Part shown: positions 4,978 to 5,042 of the stretch, in pieces
Position numbering within the stretch: the stretch's first letter is position 1
Layout of the letters: the number at the start of each line of letters is the position of its first letter
Source: Marinospirillum sp.
GTDB taxonomy: Bacteria > Pseudomonadota > Gammaproteobacteria > Pseudomonadales > Halomonadaceae
DNA: 5,042 bases
NCBI RefSeq assembly: GCF_014859565.1
Contig: NZ_JACUUA010000228.1
Coordinates: forward strand, 1-5,042
Direction: 5' to 3'
The notes under the pieces: generated by a model
Databases searched by the model: none
Told to the model about the DNA's origin: nothing
The model's input: the letters and a program-made list of their open reading frames with translations, nothing else
Made by a program: the position numbers and the translations under genes

Positions 4978-5042
4978 CTATCTCCTGTGCAGAAACTCGG
5001 CAGCCGGTGAAGGTCGTCCATAAAAATAACCCTGAAAGTTCA
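4978..5042 (-). CDS. EAL-domain c-di-GMP phosphodiesterase, C-terminal fragment
   Basis: On the minus strand, a frame entering from the right edge reads NFQGYFYGRPSPAAEFLHRR and stops at TAG 4980-4978. The QGYFYGRPSPAAEF string is the signature end of EAL domains (typically QGYxFxRPxPAxxFE), where the chain finishes the TIM barrel just after the last strand. The catalytic ELL/EAL, DDFG and E/K residues lie outside the window, so activity cannot be judged, and the protein could be a GGDEF-EAL fusion. The stop is two bases before the GTG of the AraC-family gene, whose ribosome site (AGGAGA) lies within its last codons, so both are probably on one transcript. Only 20 residues are visible, but the match is distinctive. 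Confidence 0.8.
   Translation of the reverse strand, partial: NFQGYFYGRPSPAAEFLHRR

Overview
The window reads as a compact, gene-dense stretch of a Gammaproteobacterial chromosome. The evidence is a balanced base composition, strong Shine-Dalgarno sequences, a chemotaxis receptor tail, an EAL-domain protein tail, a cupin-type AraC regulator and an ECF sigma / small zinc-finger anti-sigma pair. A marine or aquatic Oceanospirillales-like host is a guess. No mobile element, RNA gene, CRISPR array or prophage gene is visible. All genes except the first fragment lie on the minus strand.

Layout, left to right. Bases 2-244 (+) are the last 80 codons of a methyl-accepting chemotaxis protein, convergent with a HAD-superfamily 'haloacid dehalogenase type II-like' hydrolase (269-949, -). 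A strong hairpin with T-tracts on both strands (966-1002) separates the hydrolase from a methionine-rich four-helix membrane protein of DUF6789 type (1026-1457, -). Next comes a tight four-gene operon, transcribed leftward from about 3100: a carboxymuconolactone decarboxylase/AhpD-like protein (2549-3097), an ECF sigma factor (1975-2586), a 65-residue zinc-finger anti-sigma-like protein (1778-1975) and an NrtS-type nitrate/nitrite transporter (1524-1775). Upstream are a multi-helix VTT/DedA-like membrane protein with a TTG start (3196-3825) and a 61-residue DUF2892/YgaP-type membrane protein (3835-4020). Last come an AraC-family regulator with a GTG start (4085-4975) and, at the right edge, the final 21 codons of an EAL-domain c-di-GMP phosphodiesterase (4978-5042), which probably shares a transcript with the AraC gene.

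How they may work together. The core is the ECF sigma / ZAS anti-sigma module, with a thiol-active AhpD-fold protein in front and a nitrate/nitrite transporter behind. All four genes overlap or nearly touch, so they are probably co-regulated; a redox or nitrogen-oxide stress response is a reasonable inference but is not shown by the sequence. The leaders of the two flanking small membrane-protein genes (DUF6789 and DUF2892) share an 11-base block, CGACTAATRGA, which could be a common regulatory site. There is no gene-free stretch longer than 100 bases.
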